DNA from: Rhodospirillales bacterium
GTDB taxonomy: Bacteria > Pseudomonadota > Gammaproteobacteria > Steroidobacterales > Rariloculaceae
DNA length: 20,623 nt
Assembly (NCBI GenBank): GCA_024640665.1
Contig: JAHEEO010000010.1
Span: forward strand, 1-20,623
Reading direction: 5' to 3'
Positions 1 to 7,568 of the stretch are shown here, in pieces. The notes below the pieces were generated by a model. The model did not search any database, was not told the origin of the DNA, and saw only the letters and a program-made list of their open reading frames with translations. Position numbers and translations under genes: made by a program. Numbering within the stretch: the stretch's first letter is position 1; every line of letters starts with the position of its first letter.

Positions 1-631
1 TGGCACGGTCGGCAGCGGGGTGTTCTACAGCAGTGACGTCTGCGTTTAACGTGTATTCCATGTAAAGGTTGTTCTCGCAGACGAAAACGATCGGGAGCTT
101 CCAGATCACCGCAAAATTGATGGCTTCATGGAAAGCGCCGATATTGGTGGTGCCATCACCAAAGAAACACAGCGTAACCTGCTGGGTGCCGCGATATTGC
201 GAAGACCAAGCGGCGCCATTTGCAATGCACATGTGCGCGCCAATAATGGCGTATGAACCCATTGCCCCATGTTCCACGCTGGTCAGGTGCATCGAGCCGC
301 CTTTACCGCGCATCAGGCCCGATGAGTTACCCATCAGTTCGCCCAGTATCTTGGTCATCGAGACGCCACGCACATACGTGTGGTTATGGCCACGATAAGT
401 GCAGTAGGTATAGTCATCGGGACGCATGGCCACACCGAAACCGGCTGCGATCGCCTCCTGGCCAAGTGCGAGATGGCTGGTACCTTTGATCATGTTCTGC
501 ATGAATAGGTCATATGCGCGCTTCTCTAAAGCCCGGCATTCCGCCATCGTTCGGTAGAGTTTTAGACGAGTTTCCGGCGTCAAGCCACCCCGCGGCTCGG
601 TGGCCGCAGGTGTCGTTGCATGGGAATCCAC
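1..631 (-). CDS. Thiamine-diphosphate-dependent 2-oxoacid/acetoin dehydrogenase E1 alpha subunit (5' part)
   Basis: This is the alpha subunit of the E1 component of a pyruvate/acetoin/branched-chain-type dehydrogenase complex, which decarboxylates a 2-oxoacid or cleaves acetoin with thiamine diphosphate and passes the acyl group to E2 lipoate in the cytoplasm. The visible 210 residues hold the conserved HLALGQEA (53-60), YRGHNH (79-84) and GKGGSMHL (109-116) blocks and the full ThDP motif, GDG at 158-160 through NN at 187-188. CENNLYMEYT is typical of the AcoA/PdhA group. The start is GTG at 629-631: an in-frame TAA lies three codons upstream, and AGGG about 10 bases upstream can act as ribosome-binding site. 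The C-terminal third runs off the window; an E1 beta gene would be expected next. It diverges from the TRAP operon, suggesting a shared substrate class. The substrate cannot be fixed from this fragment. Confidence 0.9.
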   Translation of the reverse strand, partial: MDSHATTPAATEPRGGLTPETRLKLYRTMAECRALEKRAYDLFMQNMIKGTSHLALGQEAIAAGFGVAMRPDDYTYCTYRGHNHTYVRGVSMTKILGELMGNSSGLMRGKGGSMHLTSVEHGAMGSYAIIGAHMCIANGAAWSSQYRGTQQVTLCFFGDGTTNIGAFHEAINFAVIWKLPIVFVCENNLYMEYTLNADVTAVEHPAADRA

Positions 632-924
632 TGCGATTTAGCCCTTTTTGTGTCTGGTGATTGCTTTGTATCGGTTCGCGACTGGCAACAAGTTCGCACG
701 CGCCGTTCGGGCGCCGTTCGGGCGCCTGTCACTGAGGCAACGCTTGAGCCTGATTAGTGGGGCGATTCTAGCCTATGTTTCGCTATATCTCACTAGACGC
801 TGTCGCAAAATTACTGATTTTTGCCTCCCCGCGATTCAGAAAGCACGCCTTACTATCGATAGCTTATGCGATCTGTGATGGTGCAACGCTATACTTCAGT
901 AAGTCCATCGAGAGGGAGTCGGCG
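632..924. promoter_or_regulatory. Divergent intergenic region between E1 alpha and the TRAP operon
   Basis: These 293 bases contain no convincing gene: the short ORFs crossing them have no family features and no good ribosome-binding sites. Because the flanking genes diverge, promoters for both should lie here. Visible structure is an 11-base tandem repeat at 701-726 and a perfect 10-base palindrome, CTATCGATAG, at 853-862. A weak plus-strand promoter candidate is TTGAGC at 744-749 with a poor -10 17 bases downstream. I could not fix a start site. Confidence 0.55.
701..726. repeat. 11-bp tandem repeat, 2.4 copies, in divergent promoter region
   Basis: The unit CGCCGTTCGGG occurs at 701-711 and 712-722 without mismatch, and CGCC begins a third copy at 723-726. 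The two GGGCGCC/GGCGCC junctions are palindromic cores 11 bases apart, about one helical turn. That spacing would suit a regulator binding two sites on one face of the DNA. A replication-slippage duplication without function is equally possible. Confidence 0.6.
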
Positions 925-1938
925 ATGTACAGTTTTGAACGAATGTTTCGTCTCGTGGGCGCTGTGCTGGTGCTTGCGCTGGTATCGGCATGCGGTGGAT
1001 CTGCCGAATCTGGCCCCTATGTCATCAAATTTCCTCACGTTACGGCGCCGGCAAGCCCGAAAGGCCAGACGGCGCAGCGCTTCAAAGAGCTTGCCGAGGC
1101 CCGGTTTCCGGGTCGAGTGGTCGTCGAGGTCTATCCAGCCGCTCAATTGATGGGTGACAGTGATTCTCTGGAAGCCCTTGCTTTCGGCGAGATTCAGATG
1201 ATTGCGACGACATTGTCGGTCTTCGATCGCCTCACGAGTCGCTTTCAGATATTTGATTTGCCGTTTTTGTTTCGTGATTTACCGGACGTCGAGCGGTTCC
1301 AGCAAAGTGCGGCAGGACAAGCGCTGTTGCAGACACTGGAAGGCCGCAATATGCATGGCCTCGCATTCTGGCATAACGGGATGAAGCAGCTCAGTGGGCC
1401 GGTCCCGCTGCGTGAGCCGGCCGACGCGCGTGGTTTGACGTTCCGGATCATGGAGTCGGATGTCCTGCAATCGCAAATACTCGCCTTTGGAGGCAGTCCG
1501 CAGAAACTGGCCTATAGCGAGGTTTATCAAGCGCTGCAGGCCGGCACGGTCGATGCGCAGGAGAACACATTCTCGAACATGTGGTCGTCCAAGTTTTACG
1601 AAGTGCAGCCCTATATCACCGAATCCAATCATGGATACATCGGCTACTTCGTCGCGGTCAACGGCGATTTTTGGGCGACTTTGCCCGACGATATCCGGGT
1701 TGGCCTCGAAGCGGTGCTGGACGAAGTTACAGCCTGGGGTAACGCAAGTGCCGCGGAGATTAATGCAGCAGATCGGGCAAGAATAGCCGCATCAGGACTT
1801 TCGGAGATCGTAACGCTGACCGATCAGCAGCTCGAGCAGTGGCGCGCTGCAGTTGCGCCGGTTTGGGACGAATTCGCCGACGTCATTGGTGCCGACTTGA
1901 TCGCAGCGGCGCAAGCCGATGAATCGGGTGCTCGTTAG
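925..1938 (+). CDS. dctP: TRAP transporter substrate-binding lipoprotein DctP (system 1)
   Basis: Periplasmic solute-binding protein of a tripartite ATP-independent transporter, which delivers an organic acid to the QM permease. I start it at ATG 925, preceded by a GAGAGGGAG ribosome-binding site, giving 337 residues. An upstream in-frame ATG at 775 would only add a non-signal extension. Residues 1-23 are a lipoprotein signal with lipobox VSAC, so Cys23 is the likely lipidated N-terminus. The body is DctP family (PF03480): residues 169-176 carry the conserved Arg (Arg174) that grips the substrate carboxylate, and DAQEN at 210-214 places an Asn 40 residues later, as in SiaP (R147/N187). It is followed 3 bases later by the Q subunit. 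A carboxylate ligand is likely, with 2-oxoacid plausible from the E1 neighbour. The exact ligand is unknown. Confidence 0.93.
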   Translation: MYSFERMFRLVGAVLVLALVSACGGSAESGPYVIKFPHVTAPASPKGQTAQRFKELAEARFPGRVVVEVYPAAQLMGDSDSLEALAFGEIQMIATTLSVFDRLTSRFQIFDLPFLFRDLPDVERFQQSAAGQALLQTLEGRNMHGLAFWHNGMKQLSGPVPLREPADARGLTFRIMESDVLQSQILAFGGSPQKLAYSEVYQALQAGTVDAQENTFSNMWSSKFYEVQPYITESNHGYIGYFVAVNGDFWATLPDDIRVGLEAVLDEVTAWGNASAAEINAADRARIAASGLSEIVTLTDQQLEQWRAAVAPVWDEFADVIGADLIAAAQADESGAR

Positions 1939-1941
1939 CGC

Positions 1942-2433
1942 ATGGAGGCACCCAAAGCGCACAATCTACTCGACCGAATTGAAGAGTGGTGCATGGTCGT
2001 CGCGCTTTTTCTGATGACCGCAGCGACTTTTTCGCATGTCGTTATGCGCAGCATTTTTCAGTCCGGCTTGCTGTGGTCGCTGGAATTTACCGGATATGCA
2101 TTTGCTTGGCTCGTGCTTATCGGTATGGCCTACGGTGTGCGCACTCATGCACACATTGCTGTAACGGCTGCCGTGCGAGTGCTTCCGCCGCAATATCAAA
2201 AACTCGCTGCGATTTTTGCGTTCTTGTTGTGTCTCTTGTATGGCTCACTAATGCTCTATGGCAGCATCGTATTTATCAGCAGATTGTTTGAGCTCGGTAA
2301 CGCAGCTCGAGATATTCCGCTACCGCGGTGGTTGTTAACGGCAATCATGCCAGCGGCGTTTGCTTTGTTTATGTTTCGCATTTGGCAGGCCGGGTATAAA
2401 GCGCTGAGGGATGGGGCCACGTTTCTTCCATGA
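1942..2433 (+). CDS. dctQ: TRAP transporter small permease DctQ (system 1)
   Basis: The small membrane subunit of the TRAP permease, needed with DctM for Na+-driven uptake. The 163 residues form four hydrophobic segments (roughly 15-35, 45-68, 87-110 and 127-147), the usual DctQ layout and length. The first helix region carries the typical MRS-F...W-LEFTGYAFAW pattern. It starts 3 bases after the dctP stop and has no clear Shine-Dalgarno of its own, so translation is probably coupled. Its stop overlaps the dctM start (ATGA). The TRAP assignment is firm; the substrate is set by the binding protein. Confidence 0.9.
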   Translation: MEAPKAHNLLDRIEEWCMVVALFLMTAATFSHVVMRSIFQSGLLWSLEFTGYAFAWLVLIGMAYGVRTHAHIAVTAAVRVLPPQYQKLAAIFAFLLCLLYGSLMLYGSIVFISRLFELGNAARDIPLPRWLLTAIMPAAFALFMFRIWQAGYKALRDGATFLP

Positions 2434-3713
2434 GCGCGGCGTTTCTGTTTGGGTCGCTGTTCTTACTGCTAGTGCTCGGTGTTCCCATTGCTATTTCGCT
2501 CGGCTTGGCGAGTATTGGCACGTTGATTTTGTTTGCCGATCAAACAGCAGCCGCGCTGGCGCAGCGTTTTTTCGGCACGATGCACGTATATCCGTTATTG
2601 GCACTGCCATTTTTTATTCTCGCCGGCACGTTCATGACGCGGGGCGGCGTCGCAAATCGAATCATTCAATTTGCGAACGCGTTGGTCGGGCATTTTCGTG
2701 GCGGTCTCGCCATGACTGCGCTGTTGTCGTGCGCTTTCTTCGCGGCTGTGTCCGGCTCATCTCCTGCAACAGTTGTCGCGGTCGGCAGCATCATGATGGC
2801 CGGTATGGTGTCGGCCGGATATTCGCGTGAATTTGCGGCTGGGCTGATCGGCAGTGCTGGCACGCTGGGCATTCTCATTCCACCGTCCATTGTTTTGGTT
2901 GTATATGGCGCCGTAACGGAGACATCTGTCGGAGCGCTCTTTCTCGCAGGTATTGTGCCGGGCTTTTTGTTGACAGCCGTACTCATGATGGTCATTGCAG
3001 TCGTTGCCCGACGCCAAAACTTTCCGCGCGCGCAACGCCAAGGTTCAGCAGTGCTGCTTCGATCTGCATCGCGTGCGAGTTGGGGATTGTTCTTGATTGT
3101 CGTCATCATGGGCGGCATTTATCTTGGTGCGTTTACACCGACAGAGGCGGCTGCGGTTGCAGCTGTTTATGCCGCTTTCGTGGCGATTGTTATTTACCGT
3201 GAAGTGCGTTTGCATGATATTGCGCCGGTGTTTATTGAAAGCGGCAAACTGATCGCTGTCTTGATGTTCATCATTGCAAACGCTTATTTGTTTGCCTTCG
3301 TGCTTACGACCGAACAGATTCCTCAGACAGCCACGGCGTGGATCGTTGATCTCGGTATGCCGCCGTGGGCTTTTCTTGCGTTGCTTAACATCGCTTTGTT
3401 GATCGCTGGCAATTTCATGGATCCCACATCGGTAATCCTGATCGTGGCGCCAGTGGTGTTCCCGGTGGCGACGCAATTGGGCATCGATCCCATTCACCTA
3501 GGCATAATTATGACCGTGAATATGGAGATTGGTCTGATTACGCCACCCGTCGGGCTCAATCTGTTCGTTACTGCGAGCGTTGCGGAAATGCCGCTCGGCA
3601 AGGTCGTGATCGCTATACTGCCTTGGCTTGGTGCATTGTTGGCAGTGCTGATTGCCGTAACTTACTTGCCATCTCTTTCACTCAGTTTGCCGCGATGGTT
3701 GATGAACGCATGA
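2430..3713 (+). CDS. dctM: TRAP transporter large permease DctM (system 1)
   Basis: The large, substrate-translocating membrane subunit of the TRAP transporter (427 residues, normal for DctM, about 12 membrane segments). Family landmarks are the GSSPATVVAVGS stretch near residue 109, PPSIVLVVYG near 151, the PTEAAA block near 236, and the C-terminal NMEIGLITPPVGLNLFV near 364. The GSSPA and ITPPVG repeats are the re-entrant hairpin signatures of this elevator-type carrier. It overlaps dctQ by 4 bases (ATGA), so the P-Q-M genes form one operon. The next gene begins a second TRAP system after 48 bases. Confidence 0.95.
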   Translation: MSAAFLFGSLFLLLVLGVPIAISLGLASIGTLILFADQTAAALAQRFFGTMHVYPLLALPFFILAGTFMTRGGVANRIIQFANALVGHFRGGLAMTALLSCAFFAAVSGSSPATVVAVGSIMMAGMVSAGYSREFAAGLIGSAGTLGILIPPSIVLVVYGAVTETSVGALFLAGIVPGFLLTAVLMMVIAVVARRQNFPRAQRQGSAVLLRSASRASWGLFLIVVIMGGIYLGAFTPTEAAAVAAVYAAFVAIVIYREVRLHDIAPVFIESGKLIAVLMFIIANAYLFAFVLTTEQIPQTATAWIVDLGMPPWAFLALLNIALLIAGNFMDPTSVILIVAPVVFPVATQLGIDPIHLGIIMTVNMEIGLITPPVGLNLFVTASVAEMPLGKVVIAILPWLGALLAVLIAVTYLPSLSLSLPRWLMNA

Positions 3714-3737
3714 TGCGTCGGGCCTGTTGCTAGAAAA

Positions 3738-3752
3738 GAACCCCGGAGGTTC
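3738..3752 (+). promoter_or_regulatory. Small hairpin enclosing the ribosome-binding site of dctP2
   Basis: GAACC (3738-3742) pairs with GGTTC (3748-3752) around a CCGGA loop. The Shine-Dalgarno GGAGG (3745-3749) of the downstream binding-protein gene straddles the loop and the 3' arm, so folding would partly hide it. The hairpin is followed by AAGTATTTT, but the five-pair stem is too short for a confident terminator call. Either reading would adjust expression of the second TRAP system relative to the first. Confidence 0.35.
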
Positions 3753-3761
3753 AAGTATTTT

Positions 3762-4751
3762 ATGAAGAAACTGATATGTGCGTTGTTTGTTGTTGTTGTC
3801 TGTGGATGCGCCGACTCCGATGGTCCAGTGGTGCTAACCGCTTCCCACCAGTGGCCGGGCGGTATAGGCGATGTGCGCGATGAAATGGTCCAAATAATCG
3901 CACGCGAACTCAATGCTGCGGATGTTGGCTTGCAGGTGCGCGTTTACCCTGGCGAGGCGCTGTTTAAAGCGCGCGATCAGTGGTCGGCGATGGTAAGCGG
4001 ACGCGTCGACATAATTTCGTTGCCTCTCGACTATGCAAGCGGACGTCACCCGCAGTTCAACGCCACTTTGATGCCGGGTTTAGTTAGGGATCATGAGCAT
4101 GCTCAGCGTCTCAACGATTCGCCTTTCATGGCGGAGATTCATCGGGTAATCGAGCAGGCTGGTGGTATGGTGCTGGCGGATGCCTGGGTTGCTGGCGGCT
4201 TCGTTTCCACGCGCGGCTGTATTCAGGATCCGGAAGATATTCAAGGGCAAGTTACGCGTGCTGCGGGCCCTGCTTTTGAACGCATGCTGGCTGCAGCCGG
4301 CGCATCGATCGCATCAATGCCGAGTTCGGAGATCTATACTGCGATGCAGACGGGTGTTTTGGATGCAGCGAATACAAGTTCGGGTAGTTTTGTCTCGTAT
4401 CGCATCTACGAACAAGTAACGTGTTTCACGGCGCCCGGTGACAACGCGCTTTGGTTTATGTACGAGCCGGTGATGATTTCGCTGCAAACCTGGCAGTCAT
4501 TGTCTCCAGAGCAGCAACTGGCGCTGCGTGCGGCAGCAGCAAAAGCAGAGACATTTTTTGCGGTAGCCGGCCGCGAGCAGGATTTAGTGGCCGAGCGGGT
4601 TTTCAGCGAAGCAGGCGTGGACGTCGTTCACTTAACGAGCGAGCAAGTGGATGCTTGGCGCAGAATTGCCGAAGAGTCTTCGTACAAAATATTTGCTGAC
4701 GAGGTGGCCGGTGGCCGCGAGCTCATCGATGCGGCGCTTGCCGTTCAATAG
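3762..4751 (+). CDS. dctP: TRAP transporter substrate-binding lipoprotein DctP (system 2)
   Basis: A second TRAP binding protein, 329 residues. Residues 1-16 form a short lipoprotein signal (VCGC, Cys16). The mature part follows the DctP fold order: ASHQWPGG at 27-34, the domain-crossing RVDIISLPLDYASGRHP near 81-97, and QVTRAAGP at 163-170 with the canonical substrate Arg as Arg166. The block usually reading DG-x-E-N is DAANT at 201-205, so the usual Asn is Thr. Two additional Cys (152 and about 219) could form a disulfide. GGAGG lies 12 bases before ATG, slightly long. It heads the second P-Q-M set directly behind the first, so the two systems may share a transcript while binding different carboxylates. 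The ligand is unknown. Confidence 0.9.
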   Translation: MKKLICALFVVVVCGCADSDGPVVLTASHQWPGGIGDVRDEMVQIIARELNAADVGLQVRVYPGEALFKARDQWSAMVSGRVDIISLPLDYASGRHPQFNATLMPGLVRDHEHAQRLNDSPFMAEIHRVIEQAGGMVLADAWVAGGFVSTRGCIQDPEDIQGQVTRAAGPAFERMLAAAGASIASMPSSEIYTAMQTGVLDAANTSSGSFVSYRIYEQVTCFTAPGDNALWFMYEPVMISLQTWQSLSPEQQLALRAAAAKAETFFAVAGREQDLVAERVFSEAGVDVVHLTSEQVDAWRRIAEESSYKIFADEVAGGRELIDAALAVQ

Positions 4752-4786
4752 CGCGTGCGTCGAGTGGAATCAACAGGAACTGTGAA

Positions 4787-5305
4787 GTGAGGGGCGTCTC
4801 GCAAATAGTGACCGCAGCATCGCGTTTTCTCGGTCTGGTCGCTGCAGCGCTGCTTGCGGTTGCGTGCTTGGTAATTTGCCAATCCGTATTCATGCGGTAT
4901 GTCATTGAGGCGTCCACTGTATGGCAAACCGAGTTTGTTAAGTATGCGATTGTTGCTGCGACACTGGTTGGTGCGCCATATGTGTTGACGATTGGCGGCC
5001 ATGTCAGTGTCGATTTGATATCTGCTCATCTCAAGCCAAAGATGCGTCACTTGCAACAACTGTTGGCTGGACTTATCTCGCTGAGCTTTTGCGCCGTGCT
5101 TGCGTGGAGCGGATGGCAGTATTTTTACGAAGCTTGGCGCAATCAGTGGGTGACGGAGTCTGTTTGGGCGCCACCATTGTGGGTGGTGCTGTTGCCATTG
5201 CCTCTGGGTGTCGCGCTGCTGTGTCTGCAGTATCTAGTCGAGTTGTTTGGCGATGCCAATCACGCTCCTGCCGAAATCGATCCTTCGCACGCTGAGCAAG
5301 AATGA
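4787..5305 (+). CDS. dctQ: TRAP transporter small permease DctQ (system 2)
   Basis: The small permease subunit of the second TRAP system: 172 residues with four membrane segments and the DctQ pattern FMRYVIEASTVWQTEFVKYA after the first helix. It starts with GTG at 4787, supported by AGGA 8 bases upstream. A longer start is unlikely because the reading frame before it lacks a ribosome-binding site. Its stop overlaps the following dctM start (ATGA at 5302-5305), the same arrangement as in system 1. The charged C-terminal tail (AEIDPSHAEQE) is cytoplasmic in typical DctQ topology. Confidence 0.9.
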   Translation: MRGVSQIVTAASRFLGLVAAALLAVACLVICQSVFMRYVIEASTVWQTEFVKYAIVAATLVGAPYVLTIGGHVSVDLISAHLKPKMRHLQQLLAGLISLSFCAVLAWSGWQYFYEAWRNQWVTESVWAPPLWVVLLPLPLGVALLCLQYLVELFGDANHAPAEIDPSHAEQE

Positions 5306-6612
5306 GTCCGCTGCAAATAGGTGCCCTGGTTGGTGTTGTAACTTTGCTCGTACTCGGTTTGGGAGTGCCCATTGCATTCGGGCTCGGCTTTGTGGCCATT
5401 TTGTTCTTGCTGATTTTTCAGGGGCCAGCTGGCCTTGGTTTTGTTGGTGAGCTGTTTTTCTCCGGGCTAGACGACTTTACGCTAGTCGCAATTCCTATGT
5501 TCATCGTTATGGGTGCAGCGATATCTTCGTCGGCAGCCGGCAGCGATCTCTATTCGACGCTGGAGCGTTGGCTTGGCCGAATGCCCGGCGGGTTGGTTAT
5601 TGCGAATATTTGCGCGTGCACTATTTTTGCCGCGCTCAGTGGTTCGTCGCCGGCTACCTGCGCTGCTATCGGCAAAATGGGCATCCCGGAAATGCGCAAG
5701 CGGGGCTATCCGGCCGGGCTGGCCGCTGGCGCCATTGCGGCCGGCGGAACTTTGGGCATTTTGATTCCGCCCAGCGTTACCATGATTGTTTACGGAATTG
5801 CCACCGGGACTTCAATTGGGCGTTTGTTTCTCGCAGGCATATTACCCGGCTTGCTGCTGACATCGCTGTTCGTTGCGTGGGCCATCTTTGCGGCATCGCG
5901 CGGACGTTTTCAGATGGCCGTCATTGAGCAATCTACGCTGGCGCAAAAGATTGCATTGCTGCCGAAAGTCATGCCGTTCTTTGTAATCGTTGCCGGCATC
6001 TTGTACGTGCTGTATGGCGGCATTGCCACGCCGTCTGAGGCGGCGGGCGTGGGCGCCGTGTTTTGTCTCATATTGGTGGCGGCGCTTTATGGAGCGCGGG
6101 GCAGAGATTTTTGGCGAATATTTCGTTCCAGCACGAGCGAAAGCGTCATGGTCATGATGATCATTGCAGCATCTGCATTGTTCAGTTACATGCTCTCCGC
6201 TTTGTTTGTTACGCAGTCGATGGCGGAGTGGATCGTCGCCCTGGATGTAAATAGATGGCTGTTGCTGGGCATCGTCAATCTCTTCTTGCTTGTCGCAGGA
6301 TTCTTTTTGCCGCCGGTGGCTGTCATCTTGATGACGGCACCGCTGCTGCTGCCGGTCATCCGCAATGCCGGGTTTGATCCAACGTGGTTTGCCGTAATCA
6401 TGACAATCAATTTGGAAATTGGTCTGATCACGCCGCCGGTTGGTCTAAACCTTTATGTAATTAATGGGATTGCGCCTGATGTGTCGCTTGGAACTATTCT
6501 GCGTGGCGCGTGGCCATTCGTCGTGATGATGATAGTAGGGATGATTTTGATGTGCATATTTCCTCAGATTGTTACTTGGCTGCCAGACTTGTTGATGAGT
6601 AACGCTCGTTAG
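5302..6612 (+). CDS. dctM: TRAP transporter large permease DctM (system 2)
   Basis: The large permease of the second TRAP transporter (436 residues). Signatures are GSSPATCAAIGKMGIPEM near 114, PPSVTMIVYG near 156, PSEAAGVGAV near 243, and NLEIGLITPPVGLNLYV near 371, all at DctM-typical spacing. The C-terminal half is closely patterned on the first system's DctM, but the central residues differ, so the two are not a recent identical duplication. The adjacent EamA gene begins 13 bases downstream, indicating co-transcription. Confidence 0.95.
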   Translation: MSPLQIGALVGVVTLLVLGLGVPIAFGLGFVAILFLLIFQGPAGLGFVGELFFSGLDDFTLVAIPMFIVMGAAISSSAAGSDLYSTLERWLGRMPGGLVIANICACTIFAALSGSSPATCAAIGKMGIPEMRKRGYPAGLAAGAIAAGGTLGILIPPSVTMIVYGIATGTSIGRLFLAGILPGLLLTSLFVAWAIFAASRGRFQMAVIEQSTLAQKIALLPKVMPFFVIVAGILYVLYGGIATPSEAAGVGAVFCLILVAALYGARGRDFWRIFRSSTSESVMVMMIIAASALFSYMLSALFVTQSMAEWIVALDVNRWLLLGIVNLFLLVAGFFLPPVAVILMTAPLLLPVIRNAGFDPTWFAVIMTINLEIGLITPPVGLNLYVINGIAPDVSLGTILRGAWPFVVMMIVGMILMCIFPQIVTWLPDLLMSNAR

Positions 6613-6625
6613 TTGATAAGGATTT

Positions 6626-7540
6626 ATGACCACTCCTGGCTTAGAAGAAAAGAAATCGATAGCGCCTCTGCTCGCTGTTGGACTTGCGGTTACTTCGATG
6701 ATTATCTGGAGCACGCCGCCGGTAATTGCACGGGCGATGAGCGCCGGCGTGCCACCGGTCGCGCTGGCGTTCTCCCGTTGGATATTGGCAAGTCTGATTC
6801 TGCTGCCGTTTGTATGGAAGAAACTGCCTGCAGAGTGGCCGCATTGGAAACTGCACTGGAAACCGCTGCTACTGCTGTCGTCATTCATGATTGCAGGTAG
6901 CAGTCTGTCGGTCGTTGCTGTCTATTTCACGACGGCTACCAACGCTGTGTTGGTCAATGCCAGTCAGCCGGCAATTACAGCTTTCATTACATTCCTGGTC
7001 GTGGGTGAGCGTTTGAGAATGCGGCAAGGCATTGGCGTTGCCTGCGCATTTTTCGGCATCATGGTCATGATCTGCCGTGCTGACTGGGCCGTTATTCGAT
7101 CACTCGATATCAATATCGGTGACCTCATCATGTTGTCGGCCGTTGTCGGCTGGTCGTTTTATGCTGTGTTCGTGCATCGACGAAAATACACGCCCCGGCC
7201 TGAAATCCTATTGTTCCTCATATCGATTGTAGGCACAGTCATTTTGTTGCCGATGTATCTGGTTGAGGCCTCAATCGTGGGTGGGTTCGAGTTGCAGCCG
7301 AGCTACGCCGCCGCCATGATCTACTTGGCAGTCTTTCCTACGCTGCTTGCAACACATTTTTGGAATCAAGCCATTCATTCGCTAGGCGCCAACCAGGCGG
7401 CCATTTTCATAAATTTGATTCCGATTTTCGGCGCAGTGCTGGCGATGGTATTTCTTGGCGAGCGCCTGTTTTCCTATCATTTGATTGGCGCTGCTTTCGT
7501 ATTCGTTGGGATCTTTTTTGCCGTACGACGCGGCGCTTAG
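6626..7540 (+). CDS. EamA/DMT-family transporter
   Basis: A ten-helix drug/metabolite-superfamily carrier of 304 residues with two EamA repeats (about 15-148 and 160-300). Each repeat ends in the typical acidic-Arg element: VVGERLRMRQGIGVACAFFGI in the first, FLGERLFSYHLIGAAFVFVGI in the second. Members export metabolites such as amino acids or take up nucleosides; the ligand is not readable from sequence. AAGG six bases before ATG is the ribosome-binding site. As the last gene behind two TRAP systems it probably handles a product or excess of the imported acids, but that is inference from position only. Confidence 0.88.
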   Translation: MTTPGLEEKKSIAPLLAVGLAVTSMIIWSTPPVIARAMSAGVPPVALAFSRWILASLILLPFVWKKLPAEWPHWKLHWKPLLLLSSFMIAGSSLSVVAVYFTTATNAVLVNASQPAITAFITFLVVGERLRMRQGIGVACAFFGIMVMICRADWAVIRSLDINIGDLIMLSAVVGWSFYAVFVHRRKYTPRPEILLFLISIVGTVILLPMYLVEASIVGGFELQPSYAAAMIYLAVFPTLLATHFWNQAIHSLGANQAAIFINLIPIFGAVLAMVFLGERLFSYHLIGAAFVFVGIFFAVRRGA

Positions 7541-7544
7541 TGAG

Positions 7545-7561
7545 AGGCTCATGGCGAGCCT
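7545..7561. terminator. Hairpin between convergent eamA and oadB
   Basis: AGGCTC (7545-7550) pairs with GAGCCT (7556-7561) around ATGGC. It sits in the 28-base gap between two converging genes, where a bidirectional terminator is expected. There is no T-tract on either side, so intrinsic termination would be weak. Confidence 0.4.
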
Positions 7562-7568
7562 AAGAGAA

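Noticed and set aside
648..878. 76-residue plus-strand ORF in the divergent gap
   Set aside because: No recognisable domain, no convincing start context, and it overlaps the tandem repeat and expected promoters.
775..924. Longer start for the first TRAP binding protein at ATG 775
   Set aside because: The 50-residue extension is not signal-like, lacks a ribosome-binding site, and would bury the lipoprotein signal that starts at ATG 925.
2666..3497. Long minus-strand ORFs opposite dctM1
   Set aside because: They are low-complexity antisense readings of a well-supported DctM gene.
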